Positions 26,501-41,500 of a DNA stretch of 64,000 bases are shown piece after piece (within the stretch, counting starts at the first letter, position 1; each line of letters starts with the position of its first letter). Origin of the DNA: Fragum whitleyi (lineage: Eukaryota; Mollusca; Bivalvia; Cardiida; Cardiidae); the NCBI GenBank assembly GCA_948146395.1, contig OX411552.1, positions 53,618,399 through 53,682,398 on the forward strand, in the 5' to 3' direction. Position numbers and translations under genes: made by a program. A model generated the notes under the pieces. The model was not told the origin of the DNA. It was given only the letters and a program-made list of their open reading frames with translations, and made no database searches.

Positions 26501-29500
26501 AACAAGCCTGGGTGTAATTTTGAAAGAAAATGTGGGAAGTGCGTAAAGTGTCAAACTTAGTCAGACAGCCCTGATAGTGCAGACTGACTAGGGATGGAAT
26601 TTTTTGCACTTTACTTATTTTCTGAATCTAGAATAATCAGTCTACCTTCCCATGAAAGAATTTTTGAAATGCAACCTCTGGTTGTCCTGTACAAGAACCG
26701 ATTTCTTTTTAAATAAGATATTAAATAGTGTTTCCAGATGGTCCCTTTTTGCATAACAGGTCACAAATAGATTAAATGTCAATTCAGCAGGATAATTGTT
26801 AATTGAGATTTTTATGAATAAGAATGAGAGATAAGATTGTTTGTATTACTATTAATATTCATTTTTTTCGACTTCAGATTTATGTGTTGTATCCATGAAT
26901 GAAACAACAACTCAAATAGAAGTATGGAAAAACATGGTGTGTATTAGTTAAGTTTCATTTTGGCCTTTTAAGGTTGACCTTTTTAGCTCAGAACCTTTAC
27001 AAAGAAATATTGACTAATAGACTACCAACCTTTCATCTATTATATTCAAATGTTATCCTCTAAAAGGAATTCTTTTGTTTTGGTAAATATCCTTTACTTC
27101 ATTTGCCTCCAACAAATGGATAGATAAGGGAAAACCTAAGTTGAATAAGCAGCTAGAGGCTCAGAAAGAATGGTGTGGTAGTAAAAGTGTGAGGAATTAC
27201 AGGGAGCTATGCTCAGATACTCCAAACCCTGCAATAAGACTCAAATAATATTTTAAGAGATAATTATCTGATTGGAGCAAAGATATGGATTCTTCTTTGG
27301 GTGACAAAGTTCAGAATATTTGCATGAGATCAAAATAAATGTGATCAATACTATTGGTAATGACATTGAACTGATATATTAAACAATTCACAATATTGCC
27401 CACTTAGTACATGTACCAATGATATTAAAAAAACAATGATTGTGAATGGGCAATGATTTAGATTGATCATCATATTTCTTAAATGATATCATAAATAACA
27501 ATCACCATGTAATTAGAGTCACTTAAGAAACTGTCTGAAGGCCTCAAACCAATTGTTAAGCCTTCTTGTGCAGACTTTGGCATATTCTTGCTGTACACAA
27601 AGCTTTGGCAGACTGTATAGACTTAGATCAGCCTGCACAGATGTGCAGAATGATCTTAGTCTAAATATGTACTGCCTGCTTTCTCCAAAATCTTTTTGGG
27701 AATAACTTGAGCCAGACTTGATGAAAAGCCCAAAAATTGGCAATGTATTTGAAATAATAGTTAAATTCAGTATGTAAAGGATGTATTGTCTAAATTTGAA
27801 TTTCAGGATGGCACACTAACCTTAGACAAGACTATTCCTGTCACCTATCATAAAACACTCAGTATTATTGGGCAGTTCTCATTTGAGGATCTAGGTATGT
27901 GTATGAATATCATACCAGCCCTACATTCAGGATGACCAAAGAGTACAAATTTGTTGGCTTATTATACCCCACATTGCATGCAAGTGCATTTGCAAAGCCG
28001 GGTATAATTGGCAAATAGTTTGCACTGTTTGATCATCCTGAACGCAGGGCAGGATGGAAGCTGTTCTTCAGTGTATGTCCATATGATCACAATGAGAATG
28101 TGAATCTAAGATCTTCTGTATTTCCTTGGCGGGTTCGATCCCCGATGGCGGCACTCATTCTTTCCGACTATTTGTCTCTCACCAATGGGTTGACAATCGT
28201 AGACCTATGTGAGATAGCGGCTGGAGGCTAGGAAAGAATGTAGTGGTTGTACTGGTGATAGAAATACCAGGAATCCATTGTTAGGTGCTCCAGCCGCCGC
28301 AATATAACTGAAATAATGTTGAAAGCGGCATTAAACTCCATTCAATCAATCAATTTGTATTTCCTTGGGATTACCTTGCTGTGTGGGGTGTGGTTGTGAT
28401 ATTAAGGTCTTACATTGTGGTCAGCATCAAACAAAAACTTCTATGTTTTGTAATATCTTTGGTTTAACTAAAATCATTTATATGAAAATTGAAAAAGAAG
28501 AAAAAATGAGGGTTGATTAGGTGTGGTTGTCTTGTTTGCATAAAAAAAGACTGGTTTTAAAATTGACAGAAAGATACCCTTAAGTTATTAATTGATATAT
28601 CTAATTAGTTGGTCAGTGTAAAATTGATTTAAATGACTATAAATTTGTTGGCATTCACAAATAGAATTTGAAAAATGTTTCACTTACGTTTCAGACTTCA
28701 ATGTAGAAATCATTGTTAATTGTGCCTTTTTGTGTTGTTTTCTGTGAAGCATGAATCACTTTCCTTTAATATTTTAGATGAAAGCTTGAATATAGATATC
28801 ATAGGACATGTCTGTGTAGATTATTACTGTAAAGAAATTCTTGGTTAACTGTATTATCATTATTTACCTCTCTTTGATATTCTAGATGGAGACCTCAATG
28901 TAGATATATTGGTACCAGTATGCGTAGATAGCAACTGTGAAGAAAGTCTGGTTTTACTGTATTATCATGATCAAGTATGTGCTATTGGTTATCCAATACT
29001 GAAAACTTATACCATAGTGTTCGCACCCTTTTAGCTCATCTGAGTCGAACCTGCTCCAGAATCTATAGTCGATCTTTTTGATTTCAAAACAAATCTTAAT
29101 CCTTGTCACGCTAAATGAAAAAAAAGCAAAATTGCCTAAAGCAAAGTCCATAAATTACTTGTTCCACTAATTCTGAGTGTATTTTAATTTTGAAAATTAA
29201 TTTTCATAACTTTTTTTGTATAGAAAAGATAATCAGGTGATTTAGACCAAGATCAGACTGCACTTATGTGCAACGTCATTGGTCAAATCTTTAGATGTTT
29301 AATTCATGCTTGTTTTGAGCAGATCTGCCTCATTCAAAATAAAACTACAGGGTAGGTCTTTTTCTTTGGGGTTAGCCCAAAAACACTTTAAGTGACTATA
29401 TATTCATTGGCACTTGTAGTTTAGCTTTTGTGCTACTTTTTCCATTTTGAAAATGTATTGTGGTAGAGTCACTATTAAAGTTGAAGGTCACATTTTCGTA

Positions 29501-32500
29501 GGCTCAACACAAATTAATTGAGCACAACTTTTATCACATGATCTGTCATAATTTATCATTACAGTGGATAAGTTTACCAGTCAGTTTTAACTATGGTGGT
29601 TTAAATTGGAACTTCATCCCACCAGAACACAGTGATGCTCCCAATAATATGTATTTACCAATAGCCCTTCGTGTTGGAGATTTCAACTTAGATGGATACC
29701 CCGACTTTCTTGCTGTGGTTGGAAATATCACAAGGTATGTAAACATGAACAGGTACAAAATTTATTTTGCTGTCGACATGTATTACTCAGTTGAATCGTT
29801 TTTAAAAAAAATTTACATATAGATCATAGCACTGAAAACACCAGAGTATCTGATTTGACTACGGTCAAACCTGCCTTAAGCAAGCAACCAAGGGAAGTTT
29901 AAAAAGTGCTTCCTTAATACAGGTGCTTGCTTTATACAGGTCAATTTGAGTGTGATTGGTTCAATTGGGAATTAAGTGGCCTCTTGCTTAAAACAGGTTG
30001 CTTGCTGAATACAGGTGGCCACTAAGACAGGTTTGACTATATTCTTTTTCCTGAATCAATTAAATGAGTAACTCTGAAATAAACGGGACAAACAGGTGCC
30101 TTTGGCTGTAGATTAAGATCACGCTGCACATTTTGAGGGGTTAGTGCAGAAGTTTATGTTTACTCTCTGCAAGGGTAAAAAATAAAAGTGCCTGTGTGAG
30201 ACATTTCCAACAATTTGACATGATTGTGAAATGTAAACATTTGAGCAGCTCAGAGGGTTACACAATGCAATTTTTAGGTCATCTTGCTGTCTAGAGATAC
30301 CTTGAGACTTTCTTTATCAACACAGCCAATAGTGACGACTTTGCTTGACGTACATTTGAAATTGTTGGATATGTCACACGCGGCTCAAATAATAGTTGTT
30401 TGTTAATTTAAGAAAAACATTCTTCAAAATGTACTTGTCCTATATGTATATATGAAATAAGGAAAAAGGAAAAAAATATGCTGGATGAACAGACTAGTAG
30501 AATTTTATACCTCTATATAACTTGAATATTGTGACTTGTGATTTTTATACCTTGGTATATAATCCATGAGTCAAAATAGCGATTCAACTAATATTTGATA
30601 TCTGATGTTAGTCTTTACCTACTGCATGTATTTGGCATTACAAGGGTCAAAATACAGTTGATCAAATTTTGTTTCAGCTGATAATGGAATTTATAGGCTG
30701 TTGCACAGGGTTTGAGAGCTTACTATAAACTTGAATACCTAGCTATAATGCTCTGAATATATGTGTTTCAGTCATCTGTACATCTTTTGTAATGAAGAAT
30801 ATAAAGGTGGTTGTGCAGGGTTTTGAACCATTACTATAGACTGGAATACCTAACTATATTGCTCTGAATGAATCTGGTTTCAGTCATCTGTACAGAGCTG
30901 TCATCTTGTATAATGAAGAATGTAAAGGTGGTTGTGCTGGATTTTCAAGAACTTTTACAATAGACTGGAATACATGGCTGGAGAGTTCATCATACAAGGC
31001 CTTGTTACCTGCATTCTATGATTTAAACGATGATGTGAGTTGCTCAACTAATTTCTTGTTCTTTGATTTCTTTCTCTAATCTTTCAAATAAAAATACTTA
31101 ATTCATCTGAATTAGAAGAAGCTCAATACAGAATTTCAAAAGAAATTTTAAATATCAAAGTGAAGGTTGTTTGTGGTAGCATTAGAAGGAATCCTTAATG
31201 GAAGTAACTTCTTCTTTTCCCACAATGTTGTCTTGAAAATTATATACAAAGTTGTGAAATCTCGGGATCCTACATTTGAAACTACATTTTTCATTTCCTG
31301 TACTGTCCTACGCTTTTATCTTTCTGTGATTTGATACTTGAGACTGCCATAGTTAAAGTGCAGTTGAAAGCATGTCAGAACCAAAAAATGGGGTCCCAGG
31401 TTTCATAGACGTAATCTAGGATTTAGAAATTCAAACAAACTCAGAAGGCGACCAACATAGAGTATATAGGGTAAAGGCAATATGTTGGCTGTGACTAAAG
31501 ATGAATGTCCTCCGTCCGCTCCCCTTTTTCTATGATTTTGGCATTGGTGAATGATCAAAACATCCTAACTACAGCTTGAATAAGCTGTAGTTTTGATATT
31601 ATGAAATCCATCAACTACATTTTTCAGAAGATTTATTCATATTACGCACTTGCATAATGTGCGTAATGGTAGTTATGCCCATGTGTTTGATACCTGGCCA
31701 CACTCATCCTTTCTGACGTTTGTCCAAGAATGGTTTTAGACTTGTCAACCTATGTAGGCTGATCAGCTGGAGGCTCAGAAACGATGTATGGTAACACTGG
31801 TAAGAGAAATAGCAGAAATCCCTGGTTATGTACTCTAGGCTTTTTAGCTCACCTGAGCACGAAGTGCTCATGTGAGCTATTGTGATCACCTTTCGTCCGG
31901 CCGTCGGTCGTCGTCCGTCGTCCGGCGTCCGTCAACAATTTCTTTAAACGACATCTCCTCCTAAACAACTGGGCCAATTAACTCCAAATTTTACAGATAT
32001 GTTGCTTAGGTGGTCCCCTTCAAAAATAGCTAAAAGAATTGAAATCCATGAAAAACTCTGGTTGCTATGGCAACAAAAGGTGAAATTTTTAGAAAATCTT
32101 AAAAATTCTTCTTCTTCTCAACCAGTAGTCCTACAGACTTAAAACTTGGCATGGATGATCAGTTTATAGACCTTAATAAAAATAGCTAAAATTATAACTT
32201 TTGGGCCACCAGGTGCAGAGCACCAGGGGGGTGGGGGTAGTACTTTGGGTAAATTTTGTTATCTTTAAGTTTCTTCTTCTTCGGAACCAGAAGCCCTACA
32301 GACTTGAAACTTGGCATGGAGGATCAGCATATGGACCTTTATATAAATAGCTAAAATCATGACTTTAGATTCACCAGGTGCGGGGCATCAGGGGGGAGAG
32401 GGTAGTACTTTTGTGAAAATTTTGTAATCTTTAACCTTCTTCTTCTTCTGAACCATAAGCCCTACAGACTTGAAACTTGGCATGGAGGATCAGCTCATAG

Positions 32501-35500
32501 ACATTAATTTAAATAAGTGAAATTATATCTGTTGGGCTGCCAGGTGCGGAGCACAAGGGGGGAGGGGGTAGTACTTTGGGTAAATTTTGTAATCTTTAAG
32601 TTTCTTCTTCTTCGGAACCAGGAGCCCTACAGACTTGAAAATTGGCATGGATGATCAGCATATGGACCTTTATATAAATAGCTAAAATCATGACTGTAGA
32701 TTCACCAGGTGCGGAGTATCAGGGGGGAGAGGGTAGTTCTTTTGTGAAAATTTTGTAATCTTTAACCTTCTTCTTCTTCTGAACCACAAGCCCTACAGAC
32801 TTGAAACTTGGCATGGAGGATCAGCTCATAGACCTTAATAAAAATAGCTAAAATAATATCTGTTGGGCTGCCAGGTGCGGAGCACCAGGGGGGAGGGGGG
32901 AGTACTTTTGTGAAAATTTTGTAATCCCTTACCTTCATCTTCTTCTGAACCAAGAGCCTGACAGATTTGAATATTGGCATGGAGGATCAGCATATGGACC
33001 TTTATATAAATAGCTAAAATCATGACTGTAGATTCACCAGGTGCGGAGCATCAGGGGGGAGAGGGTAGTACTTTTGTGAAAATTTTGTAATCTTTAACCT
33101 TCTTCTTCTTCTGAACCACAAGCCCTACAGACTTGAAAATTGGCATGGAGGATTAGCTCATAGACCTAAATAAAAATAGCTAAAATCATGACTGTAATGC
33201 CACCAGGTGCAGGGCACCAGTGGGGAGGGGGGAGTACTTTTGTGAAAATTTTGTAACTTTAACCTTCATCTTCTAATGAACCAGGAGCCCTATAGACTTC
33301 AATATTGGCATGGATAATAAGCATATGGATCTAAAATAAAATAGCTAAAATCATGAATGTAGGGTTGCCAGATGCGGAGCATTAGGGGGGAGGGGGTAGT
33401 ACTTTGGATCAATTTTGAAATCTTTAACCTTATTCTTCTTCTGGATCAGGAACCCTACAGACTTGAAAATTGTTATGGGTGATCAATATATGGACATTAA
33501 TAAAAATAGCTAAAATCAGAACTGTTGGGTCACCAGGTGCTGAGTGTCTTGGGGAGGGGGTAGTACTTTGGATCATTTTTGAAAACTTTAAACTTCTTCT
33601 AATGAACAAGGAGTCCTACAGACTTGAAAATTGGTATGGGTGATCAGCATATGGACATTAATAAAAATAGCTAAAACCATGACTGTAGGGTCACCAGGTG
33701 CTGAGTGTCTTGGGGAGGGGGTATACTTTGGATCAGTTTTGAAATCTTTAAACTTCTTCTAATGAACAAGGAGTCCTACAGACTTGAAAATTGGTATGGG
33801 TGATCAGCATATGGACATTAATTTAATTAGCTAAAATCATGACTGTAGATTCACCAAGTGCAGAGCAATTTGGGGGAGGGGGAGTGCTTTGTTGAGAATT
33901 TTGAATCCCTACAGCCTTTATATTTGACATGGATTATTCAAATCATTAAAGAAAACTTTAAAAGTCTCAGACTCAGCCTGTATATCTGGCATAGATTTGC
34001 TGATCACAGACCTTCTATGAAAAAAGCTTAAATAAATAATGACCAGGGGAGGAGCAGGGGGGGGGGATTATTTCAAATGTTATCTGATTGAATAAGTGAA
34101 AATCTCTTTTTTCTGTGGTTGCATGGACATACCTAGGTAATGAAGCTTTTTTCTCAGGTGAGAGACCCAGGGCCAACGGCCCTCTTGTTTAGATATGATA
34201 GATATCAAAAATTGATGTATTTTATGATATTTTAGATGTGATGGTCAATAAAAATCAATATTTGATCTTTGAAAGTCAACAAAAATCAAACTGTTTTGCA
34301 GTACAATAAAGAACAGTCTAAAATACAATATTTTGGCAAAAATAGCCTTTATCAAGAAAAACAAAAAATTGTGTCACAAGATTTGATATTTTAGAATTTT
34401 AGAGTGGTTTACATTGTGTTTAAACTATGCCCTGTGGAATTATTTTGAGGTATTGTGATTTGCAATATTTAAAAAAGAAATAGTTAATCAAAGCTATACT
34501 ATTTTATATGTGATAGCCAACAAAAATCAATATTACAGGGCATTTTAGACGTGATAGTCAACAGTAAAGACACCAGTAATGTACCCAGAATGAATGTGTT
34601 AAAACATCAGTTTGTTGATGATGCTTGCTTTATTAAAGTAATGGGTAAGATTTCATTTTCATATTCGTTCAGTCATTGCAATGTATTGGCCAGCTCCTGG
34701 CTATAACATGGGCATAACTGGGATCTTAAAATTCATACACACAAATTAGGGGACCACCCGAAAAGGAAAAACTTAATCAAACTTACGTCAAACTGCTCCT
34801 TTTTGCAAGAAAAGGAGGACAGAGCAGGGAAAATTTAATGATTTCAAAATTGATGATTGGTCAAAACACCATAAAAACTACAGCTTAAAAAAGCTGTAGT
34901 TACTGTGTAATGATCATTTATCAACAATTTTTTTTAACAGAGGATTTCTTTTGTATTGTGGACTTGCCTTATGTGGGTCATGGTAGTTACACCCTTGTAT
35001 AATTTGCAAACATTTCACACTATTTTTTAACCTGAACACAAGACTGTGTTTTATTGCTAGCATCAAAATGAAAGGTACAATGTCTTACCTTTAATGTAGC
35101 TGAGCCATCATCAGATATACCTTTGGTACTGTTGAGGTCTTGGTTTGGTCAATATTGATTATGTACAAAAGTTATGATCTTCTTTGAATCAATACTTTTT
35201 CTATTGTAACAAGATCAAGTCAACTTTTTGTTCTAAAATTAATAGGGCGACATTGTACAAATAAGCTCAGTTTACCTACAAATCAATATTGATACAAATT
35301 TGTGTATGAAGTACTGTTGTTATTGTCCGTCATAACCCCATGCTGTTCACAGCACATTCTTGCTGTACACAGAGTTTTGCAGACTGTATAAACTAAGTTC
35401 AGCCCACACAGTTGTGCAGTCTAAGCTTAGCCTACAGTTGGTGCTATCTATCTGTGGGGAAAAGTAGAGAGAGACTGGAAAGAATGTTCCTAAAATAAGC

Positions 35501-38500
35501 ATTTTGTTTGAAATAAAGTTTAGATTCAGTATGATAAGAGTAGAAGTGTATATTTTCTTATATTTTCACAGTTGTAAGCGGACTCTGTAACTATGACTGT
35601 CCAAGTGGTAGAAAGGTAATAGACGGGACGTATTATGGGATCACCCGTGGCGTCCGGGCATCTAGGCTTCCCGCGGCGTCCTCTTCTTTGTCCGGAGCAT
35701 TACTCTGTCTCTTGAAGTCCGATCTTCAAACTTGGCAATTGTATTCTTCTCATCATTACGGAGTACAGTGCACAAGAACCATAACTCTACCTGGCCTATT
35801 TTTTGCGTTATTGCCCTTTGTTGTTTTTCAGACTTGAATCTTGTCCGGAGTATATCTCTTAAAGTATAATAGCTAGGACCATGAAACTTCATGAGTGTAT
35901 AGGTCTCACCAAGGGGGAGTGCAGTGCACAAGAACCATAACTCTACCTGGCCTATTTTTTGAGTTATTGCCCTTTGTTGTTTTTCACACTAGAATCTTGT
36001 CCGGAGTATATCGCTAAAAGTATAATAGCTAGGATCATGAAACTTCATGGGTGTATAGATCTCACCAAGGGGGAGTGCAGTGCACAAGAACCATAACTCT
36101 ACCTGGCCTATTTTTTGAGTTATTGCCCTTTGTTGTTTTTCATACTAGAATCTTGTCCGGAGTATATCTGTAAAAGTATAATAGCTAGGATCATGAAACT
36201 TCATTGGTGTATAGATCTCACCAAGGGGGAGTGCAGTGCACAAGAACCATAACTCTACCTGGCCTATTTTTTGAGTTATTGCCCTTTATTGTTTTTCATA
36301 CTAGAATCTTGTCCGGAGAATATCTGTAAAAGTATAAAAGCTAGGATCATGAAACTGCATGGGTGTATAGATCTCACCCAGGGGGAGTGCAGTGTGCAAT
36401 AACCATAATTCTACCTGACCTATTTTTTGAGTTATTGCCCTTTATTGTTTTTCAGACTTGAATCTTGTCCGGAGTATATCTGTAAAAGTATACTAGCTAG
36501 GATCATGAAACTTCATGGGTGTATAGATGTCATCAAGAGGGAGTGCAGTGTACAAGAACCATAATTCTACCTGGCCTATTTTTTAGTTATTACCCTTTGT
36601 TGTTTTTCATACTAGATTCTTGTCCGGAGTATACCTCTCACCTTTGTCCATCTGTCTCTCTACACAAAACATGACAAAAAATATTCATTCAAAATAACCT
36701 CAGTTCTATTCAAATCCCCAGGTTATACTAAGCAGTGTGACGGGCGTATCTTGTGACAATTTGGTACCTTGTTTAGAATGTTAATTTTGTCTGTCAATAA
36801 TCCATAAATGTTGATAATATCTCCACATACAAAACTTTCAGCTGGCCATTATTTTCTGCACAGTGAATATACATAAAATATTTCATAGTAGTAAAAATAT
36901 TTTAGGTTTTAGCACACTTTATTTGATGTCATTAAATTGAAAGAAATACATGTACAAAGAATATTATTTTGTATTGGAAGGATTACAGATAATTCACAAA
37001 CATTTAATTTTGGTTTACTTATGCAAAGCATTGTACCGGCTCTTAAATATTTTGCAAATATTTTAATTTTACATGTTGAATTTCAGAATTCTAAACGTAT
37101 GTATTGTGAGAAGGAACAATTATTCTACATTCAGAAATCTTTTTAAATCAAAAAGCTGGACTACAAATGGTACTTCTGGCACTTTGTGACTTGACTGTTC
37201 ACATAATGATGGAAATGCACGAAACAGTTGTAACTGCCTATATGTTTATTGGCAGTTACAACTGTTTTGCGCTGAGCCATGGATATGGCTTAGGAGGAAA
37301 CTATTATAACTATCTATACATTGATAGGCAGTTACAACATACTGATGGGTCATTGCTATGTTTACTTTCCTGTTTTCAGCCATGGGGTGTAAACCAACCA
37401 GGGCCAGTTATACGGTATGAAACTATAGATCTACATGGTAAAACGCAACACAGAGTAGGTATGTTGAACACTCATAAATAAACTTCTTGAATGCTTGCCA
37501 GTGAAATTTCAAGATTTCTTGATAGATTATTACTTTGTCATTTAACCGTAAAACCAGTGGAATTACCAAAAGATTATGCCCTGTTTTAGTTAATTTAACC
37601 ATATTTAAGGTCATCTAAGCGTGACCCATCAAAAAGTTGTCTGCAATTTTAAGCAAAATGATGGGCTGACAGAGAATTCATCCTAAGAATTTCACATTTC
37701 ATCTCATTTTTGCATTGAAATAGAGTAATCATTTGTTTTTGGACTAAGATTGATAAATCCTTCATTTTGAGATTACTTAAAGCTATATCTTGACTGTGAA
37801 AATATTGATTTTGTTGTTCACAGAATGAAAGATGGATCAACCTTACTGTGAAGCAAACAATTTTCTGATATATTTGGTTGATATACATTTATCAAATAAC
37901 TTATATAGTTGAGGCTTGGAGAATTTTTCATGATGAGGCTTTGAAATTACCAAAAAATTTGCTTCTGTTCATTCATTCCTTTAACCAAATTTGAGATTAT
38001 CTAATAGAGCAGAGTAAATCAATGATGTAATGACATCACCTGTTAATCACATGCAAAATGACATGCTATAAGAAGATTATTCATTTTCATACTTCATCTC
38101 ATTTTCAGATTTAAGAAATGGAATAACTGGGGGTGTAGTATTGTTGAATCTTTAACTTAGTGAACATTTGAATCTATATTTTCACTTACATTAATAAATC
38201 TTTTCTTATTTACTCTATTAAGATATATTGATACAAAAATTATCCTCTATATCTTCTCGACTTTGGATTTATTTGTCTGTCAAAATGTCTGTTTGTTCTT
38301 GTCAAAAATGTTTAAGTTTTCATGCCACTAACAGGTTTTTTGTTTGAAAGACATAGAGGATATTGAATGAGTGGTCATGAGTACCCAATTTATCAAACGA
38401 GTCATCTATAAATGGATAAAATCTAGGCTGAGAGCAAGTTTTTATCTGTTTTAGATGACAAGTTTAATAAATTTGGTATTTTATGAGTACGAATTAGATA

Positions 38501-41500
38501 TCCTATTTATAATATGACCGCACTAAAATGAGGAAATACCATCAACATTGTATTTATGATTTCAAGTTATTCTGCGAAACATATAATACTTTTTGCAAAT
38601 TGACATTATCAAATGTATTATGAGGTCATTTTAACAACGAAACTATAACATTGCTATATATTCTTAGAACATTTGCATTGTAGTTCCACTAGTGTAATAA
38701 CACCTGTGTAATACAAAAATATTCAATGGGTTTATTTCACTCCCGCGTGGTCGGTCATATTATAAACTCTATGTATTTATTGCAGGTACTCAAATGACCC
38801 AGTCAGCATATCTACAATTACAACTCCCGTATATTGTATTTGGTTTAGGACAAACACCAAACTTTGTAGATAAACTAGAAGTTGGTATACCCACTAATAC
38901 ATCGGTTAGTATGATGTGTATTTTCTCTTAAACTAGAAGTTGGTATACCCACTAATACATCGGTTAGTATAATTTGTAGATAAACTAGAAGTTGGTATAC
39001 CCACTAATACATCGGTTAGTATAATTTGTAGATAAACTAGAAGTTGGTATACCCACTAATACATCGGTTAGTATGATGTGTATTTTCTCTTAAACTAGAA
39101 GTTGATATACCCACTAATACATCAGTTAGTATGATGTGTATTTTCTGTTAAACTAGAAGTTGATATACCCACTAATACATCGGTTAGTATGATGTGTATT
39201 TTCTCTTAAACTAGAAGTTGATATACCCACTAATACATCGGTTAGTATGATGTGTATTTTCTCTTAAACTAGAAGTTGATATACCCACTAATACATCGGT
39301 TAGTATGATGTGTATTTTCTCTTAAACTAGAAGTTGATATACCCACTAATACATCGGTTAGTATAATTTGTAGATAAACTAGAAGTTGGTATACCCACTA
39401 ATACATCGGTTAGTATAATTTGTAGATAAACTAGAAGTTGGTATACCCACTAATACATCGGTTAGTATAATTTGTAGATAAACTAGAAGTTGGTATACCC
39501 ACTAATACATCGGTTAGTATGATGTGTATTTTCTCTTAAACTAGAAGTTGATATACCCACTAATACATCGGTTAGTATGATGTGTATTTTCTCTTAAACT
39601 AGAAGTTGATATACCCACTAATACATCGGTTAGTATAATTTGTAGATAAACTAGAAGTTGGTATACCCACTAATACATCGGTTAGTATGATGTGTATTTT
39701 CTCTTAAACTAGAAGTTGATATACCCACTAATACATCGGTTAGTATAATTTGTAGATAAACTAGAAGTTGGTATACCCACTAATACATCAGTTAGTATGA
39801 TTTGTATTTTCTGTTAAACTAGAAGTTGGTATACCCACTTATACATCGGTTAGTATAATATGTATTTTCTCTTAAAATAAAGCCTGTAAAGCGGAGGCTC
39901 CAAAGTTATCATCTTTGTCTAGCATGCAACATCAAGGAATAAAAATTGCTGCTTTAAACTATCAGGGCCCAGGGTTATAAAACTTTTCTCAGGCTCAACT
40001 GAGAATTTTCTCAAATTCTGAATTTGAATAAATGTATGAAAATAAAAGATGATATTAATAAGTTGTTATTTATAACAACTTATAAATATTATCTTTTATG
40101 TTAATACATTCAAATGAGTTTTAAAACAAAATTACGGCCTAAATCTAAAATTGAAATTTGAGAAAATTTTGAATTGAGAATGAGAAATTTTTTATAACCT
40201 CAGGCCCTGAAAGAAGTACATTATAAGGAAATGTCAGTACCAAATTATCGTCTCTTTAGGTAAAAAAGTTAATGTCTCTATTAAGATTTAAATGAAAGGA
40301 CATTTTAGCTCAGAGAATATTGCTTCAGGCTTGACATTGTTTTTGCCATTGTTATCGAGTAAAATAACATGAATTAATAAGCTGACTAAAATGTGGGTAA
40401 GTTTTAATGGCTTCAATTATGAATAGGCTTTAATTATGCTTAGGCATTAAATAGAATTTTTATAGCACCGCATCAATGGGTTGGGAGAATATTTTTTAGC
40501 ACTATCTGTCCTGCCATGTGTATGTAAAAAGAAATTAAAACAATTTCCTGTACAGCATTCATATTTGGCATTAATCTTTCTCTCATAAATACACATCTTT
40601 GAAGTTCAATGTCATTTAGGGCGTTCAAATTCACTTATCAAGGTCAAAAGCTTCAAGAAAAAAAAAACTGTAACACCAGGTGCATTCTGCAAACACATCT
40701 TGCTTAGTTTTGTGCCATGAGCACTTTGCCATTCTGAATTTAGGCCTAGCAATATGTTTATAAATATTGTCTTTTCAGATAAGAAGAACAAAAAGTTGGA
40801 GTTCCATAATTCCTAACTCTCAGTTAGTTGTTATACCATACCCTATAGATAAACCTTCTAGGTAAGGAAATTAGATAATGCAACTTCAACTTATTACCAG
40901 AAAACACTAACTTGAAGAGGATTTGGGGGAAAGGTTGATTTTATCACTTGCTGGCTTAATTGATGTACATGTATAACCTTTAACCCAAAACAGTCATGTA
41001 AATTTTTTTTGAGGTTGTGCAACTTTAATGTCGTAACTAAAGCTTATTGACGTTGCAGCTAAACATTTTAGTTGTCCACTATTCATTCATTTATTGATAA
41101 TATTTAGCCTTGTGTTCGAACTTATAGTATTTCTTATGTGGCATATGTGCCATGTCAGAGTTAAAACCACCGTCTACAGTTGATAAATTTCTGGCCAAGA
41201 TTATATCTGAAGATGAAAGTTTTGAATAAAAATTGCTGTTTAGGGGAATTTTTGTTTGAGGAACTCACCTTGATTATTTTATTTTACAGTTGGACAAATA
41301 AGTTATTTGTTACTCCGAGTCGTTTAATGTTATTAACTGGAGCCGCTCTGTTAGGAACCTGTGGTTTTATTGCTGGTATAGTTGGCATTTTACACTGGAG
41401 AGATAGGGTGAGTTGTTACTCTAGATACTATTGTTTGTCACATTTGTCCTAATTCATGTTGTATAGCTGGTATAGTGGGCATTTTACATTGGAGAGATAG

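Noticed and set aside
32762..33023. Overlapping minus-strand frames resembling a repeated small protein
   Set aside because: They recur with the 165-bp units of element H4 and have no family motif or splice context.
38872..39877. CRISPR-like regular repeat array
   Set aside because: Units are contiguous with two fixed linkers, contain no variable spacers and derive from an exon-intron border in a eukaryotic gene.
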